Shown here one piece after another: positions 8,824 through 17,373 of a DNA stretch of 64,000 nucleotides. The stretch comes from Fictibacillus nanhaiensis. GTDB taxonomy: Bacteria > Bacillota > Bacilli > Bacillales > Fictibacillaceae. The translations under genes and the position numbers were made by a program. The DNA lies in NCBI GenBank assembly GCA_017052515.1, contig JAFHKR010000038.1, forward strand, positions 124,001 through 188,000. Reading direction: 5' to 3'. Position 1 is the stretch's first letter, and every line of letters begins with the position of its first letter. The notes beneath the pieces are model-generated. The model did no database searches, was not told the DNA's origin, and worked only from the letters and a program-made list of their open reading frames with translations.

Positions 8824-9462
8824 TTAGTTAGGCAACACATAAAACATCATGAGAAAATGCATCACACTGCCGGCTAGAACAAATAAGTGCCAAACGGCGT
8901 GGTGGAACGGGAAGCTGCGCCATACATAAAAGATGCTGCCGAGCGTGTAGATGATTCCACCTGCCACTAAGAGCTGGATACCTGCTGGTGGCATGTTTGC
9001 TGAAATATCTTGAAAGGCAAATGTGATCAGCCATCCCATTGCTACATAACCTAATGTTGATAATACGACGAACTTTTTCGTAAAAAAGACTTTGAACACG
9101 ACTCCAAATATCGCGAGTCCCCAAACGACTCCAAATAACGTCCAGCCAAGTGCTCCGCCTACAACGATTAGCACGATTGGGGTGTACGTTCCTGCAATAA
9201 AGAGATAGATGGCCGCGTGATCCATGATCTCAAATAAATCTTTAACCCGTCCTTTAGGAAAAGCGTGTACGAGGGTTGAAGCTGAATAAAGCGTCAGCAT
9301 CGTTCCTCCGAATACGGCGAAGCTAACAATATGAACCGCTGTTCCTTTCCATACGGCAAACACGAGCAGAATGGAAGTAACCGCTACACTAAGAAGGACA
9401 CCGAGTCCGTGTGTGATGGCATTTGCTATCTCTTCGCGTTTTGAAAATACATGTGTACTCAT
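8824..9462 (-). CDS. Hemolysin III / PAQR-family membrane protein
   Basis: 212 aa from the ATG 8 bp after GGAAGG; the in-frame GTG three codons earlier overlaps that site. Seven hydrophobic segments. Family features are the N-terminal REEIANAITHGLG, the FEIMDHAAIYLFIAGTYTP segment, and the C-terminal FHHAVWHLFVLAGSVMHF with the metal-binding histidines. Bacterial members (YplQ and BC Hly-III) are inner-membrane proteins whose role is poorly defined; hemolysis is only an expression phenotype. Single-gene unit. Confidence 0.9.
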   Translation of the reverse strand: MSTHVFSKREEIANAITHGLGVLLSVAVTSILLVFAVWKGTAVHIVSFAVFGGTMLTLYSASTLVHAFPKGRVKDLFEIMDHAAIYLFIAGTYTPIVLIVVGGALGWTLFGVVWGLAIFGVVFKVFFTKKFVVLSTLGYVAMGWLITFAFQDISANMPPAGIQLLVAGGIIYTLGSIFYVWRSFPFHHAVWHLFVLAGSVMHFLMMFYVLPN

Positions 9463-9567
9463 TTCGTTCACCTTCCTTTACGTTATGGTCAGTATATCAG
9501 AAAATGACATCCTTTAACCAATTAAAGAACATAAAAAAATGTAAATACATAGTTGCCTTTGAAAGTA

Positions 9568-9696
9568 GTTGATTTCCGCTCCAGGTTGCGCGCTTTCCAT
9601 GGGGCGACCGGTGAGCCTCCTGCCACTTCGCGCCATTAGGAGTCTCCACCAGTCCGCTCGTCCCATAGGAGTCGGCAACCTTCCGCTACAATCAAC
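9568..9696 (-). repeat. Dispersed palindromic repeat, copy 3 (inverted)
   Basis: Minus-strand ends GTTGATTG and GAAATCAAC. Arms AGGTTGC/GCAACCT, ATGGG/CCCAT and CTCCT/AGGAG. Together with copy 4 it fills most of the gap 9463-10023; the 107 bases between them hold nothing recognisable. Confidence 0.9.
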
Positions 9697-9803
9697 TTGC
9701 ATAGGGAGAGAAAATGAAAAGATCCTCAATATTTTTTAGGGTTAAAAGCAAGGACTCTGAAACGTATATCAATTCCTTTTAAGAAGTTTTCCTTCTTCGA
9801 CTT

Positions 9804-9930
9804 TTGATTGTAGTGGAAGATGCGAGACTCCTGCGGGACAGGTAGGCAAGTGAGACACTTATACGTGAAACGTACGAATGTGGCTCACCGCCTGCCCCGC
9901 GGAAAGCGAGCATCTGTAACGGAAATCAAC
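9804..9930 (+). repeat. Dispersed palindromic repeat, copy 4
   Basis: Opposite orientation to copy 3, 107 bp away. Arms AGATGC/GCATCT, GCGGG/CCCGC and GGTGAG/CTCACC (the 5' arm reads AGTGAG). Nearly identical to copy 1, including the central ACGTACGAATGTGG. Confidence 0.9.
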
Positions 9931-10023
9931 TCATTCAAAAATCTCTAAAAAGAAGGAATCTTTCTTAAGGGAGAGGAAATAGATAAGATTACAGACTTAA
10001 TAGATAAAGAGAGGGTCACGATC

Positions 10024-10896
10024 ATGGAGGTAACTCGTTATTCGTCTATAACAGCGTTTTATAGGGAAGTAGAAGAATTCTTATTGTGTCAGGAGGATCG
10101 GGCAGGGATCATGCTTGGCAACTGCCTGCGTTTCCAAGACAAAGTATGGGAGGGCGAGCAGCCTTTTTTAGCTACTGTTAAACAGAATGGAAGAATCATG
10201 CTATCAGCCATGCTTATTCCGCCTTATGCGTTATTACTTTTAGAAAAAGAGGAATCAGATGGTGTTGCAGCTGTGCCGCATTTGGTTCATTATTTGATCG
10301 ATGAAGATTATTATGTACAAAAAGTAATGTCGCCGAAAGCTGTTGGAAAGGTGTTTGCACAAGAGTGGACGACCGCTCATCATCTAGAAGAGAAATTGCT
10401 GATGGATCTGCGTCTCTATACACTGCCTTCTGTTATACAGCCTGCAGCCCGAACCGGCCATTTAAGACAGGCAACAAAAGCTGACTTATCTTTCTTGCCT
10501 CACTGGATCGTAGAAATGACGGAAGAAACGAAGCAAATTATGACGATGACTGAAGCAAAAGAGTATGCAAAAGTCCGTGTGGAGAGCAAATTCCTTTTCA
10601 TATGGGAAAAGGATGGCAAGCCGGTTTCAATGGCAGCTAAGACCCGACCGAATATTAAAGGTGTTTCGATCAATTTGGTTTATACACCTAAGAATCTTAG
10701 AGGTAAAGGATATGCGAGCGCTTGTGTTGCTGCACTAAGCGATTACCTGTTGAGTGAAGGATTTTCGTTCTGCACCCTTTATACGGATCTCTCAAATCCT
10801 ACTTCAAATAAAATCTATCAAAATATCGGTTATGAGCCGGTATGCGATTATATTGAACTAAAATTTAACGAAAAAAGAACAGAGCGACCGGCTTAA
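10024..10896 (+). CDS. GNAT-family N-acetyltransferase
   Basis: 290 aa. The N-terminal half (to about 140) looks like a degenerate GNAT-like or substrate domain. The C-terminal half is a GNAT fold with the acetyl-CoA loop LRGKGYASACVAAL, preceded by the strand VSINLVYTPKN and followed by FCTLYTDLSNPTSNKIYQNIGYEPV. It would transfer an acetyl group from acetyl-CoA to an unknown amine. Start after GAGAGGGTC. Its stop codon abuts the stop codon of the convergent Nudix gene. Confidence 0.85.
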   Translation: MEVTRYSSITAFYREVEEFLLCQEDRAGIMLGNCLRFQDKVWEGEQPFLATVKQNGRIMLSAMLIPPYALLLLEKEESDGVAAVPHLVHYLIDEDYYVQKVMSPKAVGKVFAQEWTTAHHLEEKLLMDLRLYTLPSVIQPAARTGHLRQATKADLSFLPHWIVEMTEETKQIMTMTEAKEYAKVRVESKFLFIWEKDGKPVSMAAKTRPNIKGVSINLVYTPKNLRGKGYASACVAALSDYLLSEGFSFCTLYTDLSNPTSNKIYQNIGYEPVCDYIELKFNEKRTERPA

Positions 10897-10916
10897 TTAC
10901 CGGTAAGCTTTGTTCT
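10876..10916. terminator. Shared hairpin over the abutting GNAT and Nudix stop codons
   Basis: AGAACAgAGC..CCGG pairs with CCGG..GCTtTGTTCT around an 8-nt loop. The A run at 10871-10876 gives a U tract on the minus strand, so it mainly ends the Nudix transcript. The hairpin lies inside the last codons of both genes. Confidence 0.7.
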
Positions 10917-11364
10917 GATTCTTCATCTCTATATAGTTCGTTATGTATGTTCGTGCACCGCCTAACGTGTCTTTAGGAAGCTGATCAGGTTTAAAATATT
11001 GAAAATCATGTGATTCATCGTGATCAATGGTCAGTTCGCCACTTACAGAATGAGCCGTATACACTGCGGTCACGGCATATAGTTCATCACCGTTTGCATT
11101 CTTTATATAATGATCTTGGCCCGAATAGACATGAAGCTGGGTCAAGCCCTCAACATCGAGTCCTGTTTCTTCTTTTACTTCACGAATCGCCGTTTCTTCA
11201 AAACTTTCACCAAGCTCCATCAGGCCACCAGGTAATCCCCATCCGCCATCGGTCCGATGTTGTAATAATATTTCATCCTTTTCATTCACAATAATAACAA
11301 CAGAACCAGGTAAGATGAGTGGTGCGGTTCCTACATATTTCCGAAGATCTTCATAGTAAGCCAT
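10897..11364 (-). CDS. Nudix hydrolase
   Basis: 155 aa; the ATG 7 bp after AAGGAG is preferred to the TTG one codon upstream. The Nudix box is complete: GGLMELGESFEETAIREVKEETGL, with GWGLPGG before it. N-terminal strand ILPGSVVIIVNEKDEILLQHR is typical of the YjhB/ADP-ribose-pyrophosphatase-like group. Substrate unknown. A second Nudix gene (6282-6758) lies 4 kb away, but the two are not close copies. Confidence 0.88.
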   Translation of the reverse strand: MAYYEDLRKYVGTAPLILPGSVVIIVNEKDEILLQHRTDGGWGLPGGLMELGESFEETAIREVKEETGLDVEGLTQLHVYSGQDHYIKNANGDELYAVTAVYTAHSVSGELTIDHDESHDFQYFKPDQLPKDTLGGARTYITNYIEMKNQNKAYR

Positions 11365-11459
11365 CAAATCGCTCCTTCCTAACCAACATTTTACAGAAAT
11401 TATGTTAATAATTCATCTAAAAGTGGAACACTGATAAAAAGATCGAGGGGAGTTTTGGA

Positions 11460-12425
11460 ATGGAAGCCTTCGCTAGACCACGTGTAGTTGTAAGTAAGTG
11501 TCTTGAATTTGAAGCATGCCGCTATAACGGTGATGTCATATATAATGATGTGATCAAAAAACTGATGGACTATGTAGATTTTGTTCCGGTATGTCCAGAA
11601 GTAGAAATCGGGCTAGGAACGCCACGAGAAACGATTCGTATAGTGAAAAAGGGTGAGGATCATTTTCTTCTTCAGCCATCAACGCAACGTGATGTCACGA
11701 ACGAAATGCGTACATTTTCAGATGGTTATCTGGCTGGAATCATTGATACAGATGGGTTTATTCTGAAGACGCGTTCTCCTTCTTGTGGGTTAAAAGAAGT
11801 GAAGGTGTATGCCTCTACTGAAAAAGGTCCTGCGATTGGGCATTCGAGCGGGTTGTTTGGCGGCAGAGTTGCTGAACTATATTCACATTTAGCGATTGAA
11901 GAAGAAGGAAGGTTAAATAACTTTACGATTCGTGATCGTTTTTATACGAAGCTTTTTACGCTCGCTGCTTTTAGAAACATACTGCCGCAGGGGCTTCAAG
12001 CGATTAAAAGCTTTCATGAGAAAAATCAGTTTCTGTTTATGGCCTATAGCAACCCAACGTTAAAAGTGATGAACCGGATCTTGAAAAAAGAACAAGAAAA
12101 TGGAGAAGAACGAACGATACAACTATATGCAAAAGCCATGAACAAGCTGTTTAATCGTACGGCAAGAAGCGATTCTAACCGGAAAGTGGCGTACGAGATA
12201 TTCAAACGGTTTCAGCCGCATCTTTCAGTAAAAGAAATTGCCTTTTTTGAAGAGCTTCTTCAAAAGTACGCAAACAAAAAAGAACCCTTTTCTAGTGTGG
12301 CTACGATTTTGAAGTCGTACGCGATCCGTTTTGAAGACAGTGAGATTCTTGGTCAGACGTTCTTTGCACCGTACCCCGAGATTCTGCTTGAGATCTCAGA
12401 CTCCGGTAAAGGAAGAGATTATTAA
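11460..12425 (+). CDS. DUF523-DUF1722 fusion protein (TudS-like plus YbgA-like)
   Basis: 321 aa. The N-terminal DUF523 domain (about 1-150) holds SKCLEFEACRYNG, CPEVEIGLGTPR and SPSCG; Cys14, Cys45 and Cys109 lie where the DUF523 thiouracil desulfidase TudS binds its [4Fe-4S] cluster. The C-terminal DUF1722 domain (about 180-310) is helical, with FLFMAYSNPTLKVMNRI. Cluster binding and a desulfidase or tRNA-thiouridine-related role follow from the family and are not proved here. Start after GAGGGGAG. The last 30 bp overlap the convergent AEC transporter gene. Confidence 0.85.
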   Translation: MEAFARPRVVVSKCLEFEACRYNGDVIYNDVIKKLMDYVDFVPVCPEVEIGLGTPRETIRIVKKGEDHFLLQPSTQRDVTNEMRTFSDGYLAGIIDTDGFILKTRSPSCGLKEVKVYASTEKGPAIGHSSGLFGGRVAELYSHLAIEEEGRLNNFTIRDRFYTKLFTLAAFRNILPQGLQAIKSFHEKNQFLFMAYSNPTLKVMNRILKKEQENGEERTIQLYAKAMNKLFNRTARSDSNRKVAYEIFKRFQPHLSVKEIAFFEELLQKYANKKEPFSSVATILKSYAIRFEDSEILGQTFFAPYPEILLEISDSGKGRDY

Positions 12426-13343
12426 CACGAGTGCATATAACAGTGGGATGGTTAGACAGGAAAGAATTGTACTTAACATAACACCCGCTGCAGCAAAAGA
12501 GGCGTCCTCTCCATAACGCTCTGCATACATCGAGATGGTAGGAGCAGAAGGCATGCCAGCTGTTAGAACGGCTACGACTACAAGTTCCAGTGGTAAGGAA
12601 AAGAAAATATAAGGAATTAATAGAATCGGAAACAGAAGAAGCTTGTAAAAACTCGCTAGCCATAAGTGTGATTTTTTAAAAAAACTAATTAAATGGTTAA
12701 AAGGCAATCCGCCTAGAAGAACACCGATCAATAACATAGAAAGCGGAACGGTAGGTTTTCCTAGCATTTCTAATGTGTTCGATAAAGCATGTGGAAGGGT
12801 ACCTGGCAGAAGCAAAAGAATGAAGCCAATCAGTGTTGAAATAACGCCAGGGTTTAAAAAGACACTTCGCCACGGCAAAACTTTGGAATGACGAGCAAAG
12901 AGATAAATACCATACGTCCAAATCCACAGCAAATAAACAAAATTAAAGAATGTTGCAAAAAGCACTCCTGTTTTTCCGAATAATATAAAACAGACTGCGA
13001 TGCCTAGAAAACCTTGATTCCCAAAAATCATGATTCCTTCTAAGGCATTTTTCTGTGTGTTTTTTATCGTTAGCCGCTTTACGGTCCACCAAGAAAAGAG
13101 TGAGGAAATCATTAATACGATTGCAGACATCATAGAAAGCAAACCGAACTGTTTAAGATTTTCAATGGAAAAGGAAACATCCATTCCGAAGATGATCAAT
13201 GCAGGTAACGTTACATTTAATAAAAGTGCTGAAAGAGTACGTTCACTACCAGATGGTAAGATCTCTTTCTTTCGAAGGATATAACCGATAAGAGCAATGC
13301 TGTACAATAGGGTTAATTCTTGCATAAACGAAGCAAGTTTCAT
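12396..13343 (-). CDS. AEC-family (auxin efflux carrier-like) transporter
   Basis: 315 aa with about ten hydrophobic segments in two five-helix halves. Family marks: LNVTLPALIIFGMDVSF after helix 1-2, the FGNQGFLGIAV crossover, and TAGMPSAPTISMYAERYG in the C-terminal half. Bacterial members move organic acids such as malate or malonate, or act as unknown permeases. A GGAGGA ribosome site precedes the ATG. Its 3' end overlaps the DUF523 gene by 30 bp on the other strand. It is divergent from the Crp/Fnr-like regulator. Confidence 0.88.
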   Translation of the reverse strand: MKLASFMQELTLLYSIALIGYILRKKEILPSGSERTLSALLLNVTLPALIIFGMDVSFSIENLKQFGLLSMMSAIVLMISSLFSWWTVKRLTIKNTQKNALEGIMIFGNQGFLGIAVCFILFGKTGVLFATFFNFVYLLWIWTYGIYLFARHSKVLPWRSVFLNPGVISTLIGFILLLLPGTLPHALSNTLEMLGKPTVPLSMLLIGVLLGGLPFNHLISFFKKSHLWLASFYKLLLFPILLIPYIFFSLPLELVVVAVLTAGMPSAPTISMYAERYGEDASFAAAGVMLSTILSCLTIPLLYALVLIISSFTGV

Positions 13344-13428
13344 AGATCTTCATCCTCCTTACCTACAAGCATATGGAGGATGTGTAGAATAGGTGATACA
13401 TACGATACACGCAAGGGGAGGACGATAC

Positions 13429-13923
13429 ATGCTGATGGCAAAAGGTGAGATTCTATTCAGGCAAGGAGAGGAAGGTCCATTATTTCGGTTAGATAGCGGC
13501 TTATTAAAGATTGTTCGTGTTCATGAAGATGGAAGCCAGGTTTTGTTGAATTTAATTATTCCAGGCGAAGTGATTCCGCATCATTCATTGACGAGTCCGA
13601 ACGAGTATAACGGAACGGCTATAGCACTGTTACCGTGTGAGATCACGCGGATCGAACCGCAGCAATGGTATCGGTCACTTGAAAAAGACCCATCCAAGTA
13701 TAAAGAAGTCGCATTATTGCTGGAATCGAAATTAAGAATGATGCAGCAGCGCATCAATCAGATGTCTACTTTGACGCCAGAAGGAAAGATTAGAAAGCTT
13801 CAAAACTGGTTCGCCAATTATTTTCCGGATATCCAGATTGAAAAAGTGCTGACTCAAGAAGAGATCGGGCAGTTTGTTGGTCTAAGACGAGAGACGGTCA
13901 ACCGTGCACTCAAAAAGTTATGA
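13429..13923 (+). CDS. Crp/Fnr-family transcriptional regulator with short C-terminus
   Basis: 164 aa from the ATG 7 bp after AAGGGGAGG. The N-terminal two thirds is a cyclic-nucleotide-binding-type beta roll (GEILFRQGEEGPLFRLDSG ... VLLNLIIPGEVI). A long dimer helix follows (LLESKLRMMQQRINQM), then the HTH (LTQEEIGQFVGLRRETVNRALKKL). The protein stops straight after the recognition helix, and a second stop follows, so the beta wing usual in Crp/Fnr is missing. No cysteine cluster is visible, so it is unlikely to be an Fnr iron-sulfur sensor. It may control the divergent AEC transporter. Confidence 0.85.
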   Translation: MLMAKGEILFRQGEEGPLFRLDSGLLKIVRVHEDGSQVLLNLIIPGEVIPHHSLTSPNEYNGTAIALLPCEITRIEPQQWYRSLEKDPSKYKEVALLLESKLRMMQQRINQMSTLTPEGKIRKLQNWFANYFPDIQIEKVLTQEEIGQFVGLRRETVNRALKKL

Positions 13924-14014
13924 TGAAATGTCAAAGAATTTACATACATATGAACGTAAGATTTACGCTCCTTTAACAAATGATACCTGTATAAAAGTTA
14001 AAGGAGTGAGTGTG

Positions 14015-14515
14015 ATGAAAAAGTTTATTCCTCTTGCACTGGCGTTTTCCGTTCTAACGAGTGGTGCGGTTACAGTGTCGGCTGCCAACCAAGAAAAGAT
14101 CCAAGTGGAGGCACATAAGAGAGGTCAACACTTTAAGCAGATGAAAAATTTTGAGGAGCAGGTTCACAAAGCGAACGCTCTTAAGATCGAACGATTAGAG
14201 ATCCAAAAAGAGATCGTTAAAAAGAAAGACCAGCTTTTCGACCTGCACGTAAAGGCTGGAGAAAAGAATGTAAAAGAAAAACGAAGCTCACATAAAGCCG
14301 GCTGGCAGGAGATGAATCAGATTCATCAGGAGTTAAGAACTCTGCAAAGCCAAGCACATGAAACGAAAAAAGCGATGCACGATGCTTTCCGAGCAAATAA
14401 TGAGAAGCTTGCATTAGAGAAGATGAACCAGTGGTTGAGTCTCAATGAAAAGATCAATAACAAGCTTAATGAAAAATCAGCAAAGTTGGATGAAGTATTG
14501 GCTAAACATAAATAA
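14015..14515 (+). CDS. Secreted coiled-coil protein of unknown function
   Basis: 166 aa from the ATG after AAGGAGTGAG; the frame is open further upstream but overlaps the regulator and lacks a ribosome site. The signal peptide is MKKFIPLALAFSVLTSG..VSAA, with cleavage after about residue 25. The mature part is almost all charged helix rich in K, E, Q and N (EIQKEIVKKKDQLFDLH, LNEKINNKLNEKSAKLDEVL), likely a coiled coil. No cysteines and no catalytic motif. It recalls small exported proteins of the YckD type, but the family is not recognised. It has its own terminator. Confidence 0.75.
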   Translation: MKKFIPLALAFSVLTSGAVTVSAANQEKIQVEAHKRGQHFKQMKNFEEQVHKANALKIERLEIQKEIVKKKDQLFDLHVKAGEKNVKEKRSSHKAGWQEMNQIHQELRTLQSQAHETKKAMHDAFRANNEKLALEKMNQWLSLNEKINNKLNEKSAKLDEVLAKHK

Positions 14516-14520
14516 ATTAC

Positions 14521-14556
14521 AAAAAGCATGGAAGTTTTGGACTTCTATGCTTTTTT
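14521..14556 (+). terminator. Terminator after the secreted coiled-coil gene
   Basis: AAAAAGCAT..AAGT pairs with ACTT..ATGCTTTTTT, with a small internal loop and a T run. Confidence 0.85.
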
Positions 14557-14598
14557 ATTGTTAGATGGTAATAAGAAAAATAACCATGGGGGGATTAG

Positions 14599-15183
14599 AT
14601 GAAAGAGTTTGACAGAATGCTATCCGGTGAGTTTTATAACACTCGAGATCCTGAACTTTTACAAATGTCGTTCGATGCCAAAAAGCTTGTTGAGACCTTT
14701 AATTCGACAAGCGTGGATGAGACCGAAAGCAAAGTACAGATCTTAAAGAAATTATTAGGCAGCGTTGGAGAAGGGGTTTGGATTGAGAAACCCATTCAAT
14801 GTGAATTCGGAAAAAATATATCGATAGGACGCAATACTTTCATTAATTTTAACAGTGTTTTGTTAGATAACAACAAGATTACGATTGGGGAAAACGTACT
14901 GATCGCACCTAATGTCCAAATCTACACGGCAACACACCCTATAAGCGTGATGGAAAGAATCAATAAGCATCCACAAGCAAATGAAGCGCCATATCGAACG
15001 AACACAAAGCCTGTGACAATCGGAAACAATGTTTGGATCGGTGGAAATTCCGTTATCTTACCGGGTGTTTCGATAGGTGAAAATACCGTAATCGGAGCGG
15101 GAAGTGTTGTCACAAAATCTATTCCAGCTAATTGTGTAGCTGTAGGTAACCCATGCAAAATAATCAAAGAGAATATCAATTAA
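14599..15183 (+). CDS. Left-handed beta-helix sugar O-acetyltransferase (Maa/LacA/NodL type)
   Basis: 194 aa. N-terminal helical Mac domain (1-60, MKEFDRMLSGEFYNTRDPEL) followed by hexapeptide repeats (IGRNTFINFNSVLLD, IGENVLIAPNVQI, IGNNVWIGGNSVILPGVSIG, IGAGSVVTKSIPANCVAVGNPCKII). The catalytic histidine is His113 in TATHPIS. It acetylates a sugar hydroxyl from acetyl-CoA; maltose, galactosides or another sugar are possible. Start after GGGGGGAT. Single gene. Confidence 0.9.
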   Translation: MKEFDRMLSGEFYNTRDPELLQMSFDAKKLVETFNSTSVDETESKVQILKKLLGSVGEGVWIEKPIQCEFGKNISIGRNTFINFNSVLLDNNKITIGENVLIAPNVQIYTATHPISVMERINKHPQANEAPYRTNTKPVTIGNNVWIGGNSVILPGVSIGENTVIGAGSVVTKSIPANCVAVGNPCKIIKENIN

Positions 15184-15186
15184 ATA

Positions 15187-15224
15187 AAAAAGTGTTGAAG
15201 CAACCCATAGCTTCAACACTTTTT
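15187..15224. terminator. Bidirectional terminator, acetyltransferase / phosphodiesterase
   Basis: 15-bp perfect stem AAAAAGTGTTGAAGC / GCTTCAACACTTTTT with an 8-nt loop between convergent genes. Confidence 0.92.
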
Positions 15225-15232
15225 ATAATCAT

Positions 15233-16057
15233 TTATTTTGATTTATGTCTTGGCGTATAATCTGGATAGTCTGTAATGATTCCATCAACACCTGCGTCTA
15301 AGAGCGGTTGAACTTCTTGTTGATTTCGAACCGTCCAAGCCATGATACCCATATGACGCTCATGTACCTCATCAACTACTGAAGAATTAACGAGCGTTCT
15401 GCTAGGGTTTACAAATTCAGCATATGTAGCAAATTCATCGAGTTTTGCTTCACTTAGATCTGTTGAACGAGAAGTCAGTACCCCGACTGGAACTTGAGGC
15501 AAAAGCTTGTCCATCTGTTGCATAGATTCAGACTCAAATGATTGAATGATAATCTTATCATGAGCAGGTAGATGCATGTTTCTTTCCTTTATGGCTGCTG
15601 CAACTTTTTCTTCAATGTTAGGATAGTAATAGGTTGCTTTCAATTCGATCAGTATACCCGTTTTTCCACGAAACTCATCAAGAACTTCTTCGAAAGTAGG
15701 AACTTTTTCTCCTTTAAATTCTTCCCCAAAGTAGCTTCCAGCATCAAGTTGACGGATCTCCTCTAGCGTATGGTCTTTCACATATCCCGTTCCGTTCGTT
15801 GTTCGGTCTAATGTAACGTCATGAATAACAACAAGCTCACCGTCTTTTGTTTCCTGTACGTCTATTTCAATATAGTCAGCTTTCATATCTACACCTTTGT
15901 GGAACGCCGCCATCGTGTTCTCTGGTGCATAGCCTGCTGCGCCGCGGTGTGCGACAGTTTGAACTTGTTCTGACGGGTCGTAAGCGAGTGTGGAAGTACT
16001 GTAGAATGAGCCAATAATCCCCATTGAAAGTAATGATGCAACAGCTTTCTTCTTCAT
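15233..16057 (-). CDS. Secreted glycerophosphodiester phosphodiesterase (GlpQ-like)
   Basis: 274 aa from MKKKAVASL; a start five codons earlier (16072) directly abuts AAGGGG and is the alternative. Signal peptide to about residue 26 (STSTLAYD). The GDPD fold is clear: AHRGAAGYAPENT (His37, Arg38), EIDVQETKDGELVVIHD (Glu64, Asp66 metal ligands; His79), ELK strand and TVRNQQEVQPLLDAGVDGIITDYPD at the end. It splits glycerophosphodiesters, or teichoic-acid-derived glycerol phosphates, outside the cell to glycerol-3-phosphate. Single gene. Confidence 0.93.
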   Translation of the reverse strand: MKKKAVASLLSMGIIGSFYSTSTLAYDPSEQVQTVAHRGAAGYAPENTMAAFHKGVDMKADYIEIDVQETKDGELVVIHDVTLDRTTNGTGYVKDHTLEEIRQLDAGSYFGEEFKGEKVPTFEEVLDEFRGKTGILIELKATYYYPNIEEKVAAAIKERNMHLPAHDKIIIQSFESESMQQMDKLLPQVPVGVLTSRSTDLSEAKLDEFATYAEFVNPSRTLVNSSVVDEVHERHMGIMAWTVRNQQEVQPLLDAGVDGIITDYPDYTPRHKSK

Positions 16058-16303
16058 GCTCAAATCATTCATCCCCTTATCATTGATTGATCGTGAACCT
16101 ACTCGCCTCATGCAACAAGCAGGTTTCACAATCATTATGCTAACAAAGGAAAATGGTGAAAGAATGGTCAGAATCTCCCTAGTATTCTAAAGAAAATAAG
16201 GTCTATATGAGGGGAAATCTTAACAAATGGTTGTTCTGTAAATGTGGAGTGAAGGAGATTTCAGGTATGTTAAAATGAAAAAAACAAAAAAAGGGGAAAA
16301 GGC

Positions 16304-17266
16304 ATGATAGTTGATGATATATATGGTTTTTTCGAAGTTGAACCTGTGTTGCAGGATTTAATATTGTCTAAACCGGTACAACGTTTAAAAGGCATTCATC
16401 AAGGCGGTGCTTCTTTTCTTGTAAACAAGGAATGGAACGTTTCGCGATATGAGCATTCGGTTGGCGTAATGCTATTGATCAGAAAATTAGGAGGGACACT
16501 TCAAGAGCAGATCGCTGGGCTCCTTCACGATGTTTCCCACACTGCATTTTCTCATGTGATAGATTTTGTACTGGATAATGAATCAGAAGACTTTCATGAA
16601 GAAATCTTTGAGGAAACCATTATGGACTCAGAAATTCCAAGTATATTGAAACATCATGGATTTTCCATTGAAGAGATCATGAAAGGTGATCATTCGTTAT
16701 TAGAGCAACCATTACCGTTGTTGTGTGCGGACCGCATCGACTACACACTAAGAGATATGTATAGATACGGTTACCTTTCAAAGCTTGAGATTGGTCGTTT
16801 TATGGAGAAATTGTGTGTATCACGAGGATTAATTTGTATTAAAGGAACGGAACAGGCTGAATGGTTCGTTGAAGCGTATTACAAAGAGGTTTTAGATTTT
16901 TTCATGAATCCCCTGAACGTATACGGATATGATCGACTAACAAAATTGCTCAAAGAAGCTCTAGAGCTGGATGTTATTACACTATCAGATTTTAAGCTTA
17001 CTGATGAAGAAGTCCTTCAAAAAGTCCGAACATCGAGCGAGTCTTCCTTAGCCGCTCGATATGAAGAGCTCATAAATCCAGTGAAGCTAGAAGAAAACGA
17101 GATTGAGTTTGAAATTCACTTAAAAGGAAAACCCCGGTTGATCGATCCAACGGTCATCATTGACAGAAAACCAATAACTGGTTCACATATATCCAATAAA
17201 ATCAAAGAAATGAACGCGAAGGCAAAGAAGCGTGCTGAAAAGGGAAGCTACATAAAAGTCTTATAA
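16304..17266 (+). CDS. HD-domain phosphohydrolase
   Basis: 320 aa. HD metal site: His51 (SRYEHSVGV), His75-Asp76 (GLLHDVSHTAFSH) with His79 and His84, and a distal Asp in CADRIDYTLRDM. This layout matches the SamHD1/YwfO-like group that hydrolyses nucleotides, though the substrate of this shorter form (YdhJ-like) is unknown. Start after AAAAGGGGAAAAGG. A longer relative, YwfO-like, lies at 62203-63486. Confidence 0.85.
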   Translation: MIVDDIYGFFEVEPVLQDLILSKPVQRLKGIHQGGASFLVNKEWNVSRYEHSVGVMLLIRKLGGTLQEQIAGLLHDVSHTAFSHVIDFVLDNESEDFHEEIFEETIMDSEIPSILKHHGFSIEEIMKGDHSLLEQPLPLLCADRIDYTLRDMYRYGYLSKLEIGRFMEKLCVSRGLICIKGTEQAEWFVEAYYKEVLDFFMNPLNVYGYDRLTKLLKEALELDVITLSDFKLTDEEVLQKVRTSSESSLAARYEELINPVKLEENEIEFEIHLKGKPRLIDPTVIIDRKPITGSHISNKIKEMNAKAKKRAEKGSYIKVL

Positions 17267-17299
17267 AAGTGGCTGACATAGTTCTACAATCATAACAAA

Positions 17300-17340
17300 A
17301 AGGGTAAGTCCATCTCCTTATGCGAGTTGGTCTTACCCTT
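17300..17340. terminator. Hairpin after the HD-domain gene
   Basis: AAGGGTAAG..CCA.CTC pairs with GAG.TGG..CTTACCCTT around a 7-nt loop. The T tract is weak, so efficiency is uncertain. Confidence 0.6.
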
Positions 17341-17373
17341 CACTCTTAATGCTCTTGAATTTCATCTCGGTAT

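Noticed and set aside
9514-9729. Reading frame through repeat copy 3
   Set aside because: It is antisense to and inside the palindromic repeat; no ribosome site, and no similar protein in other copies.
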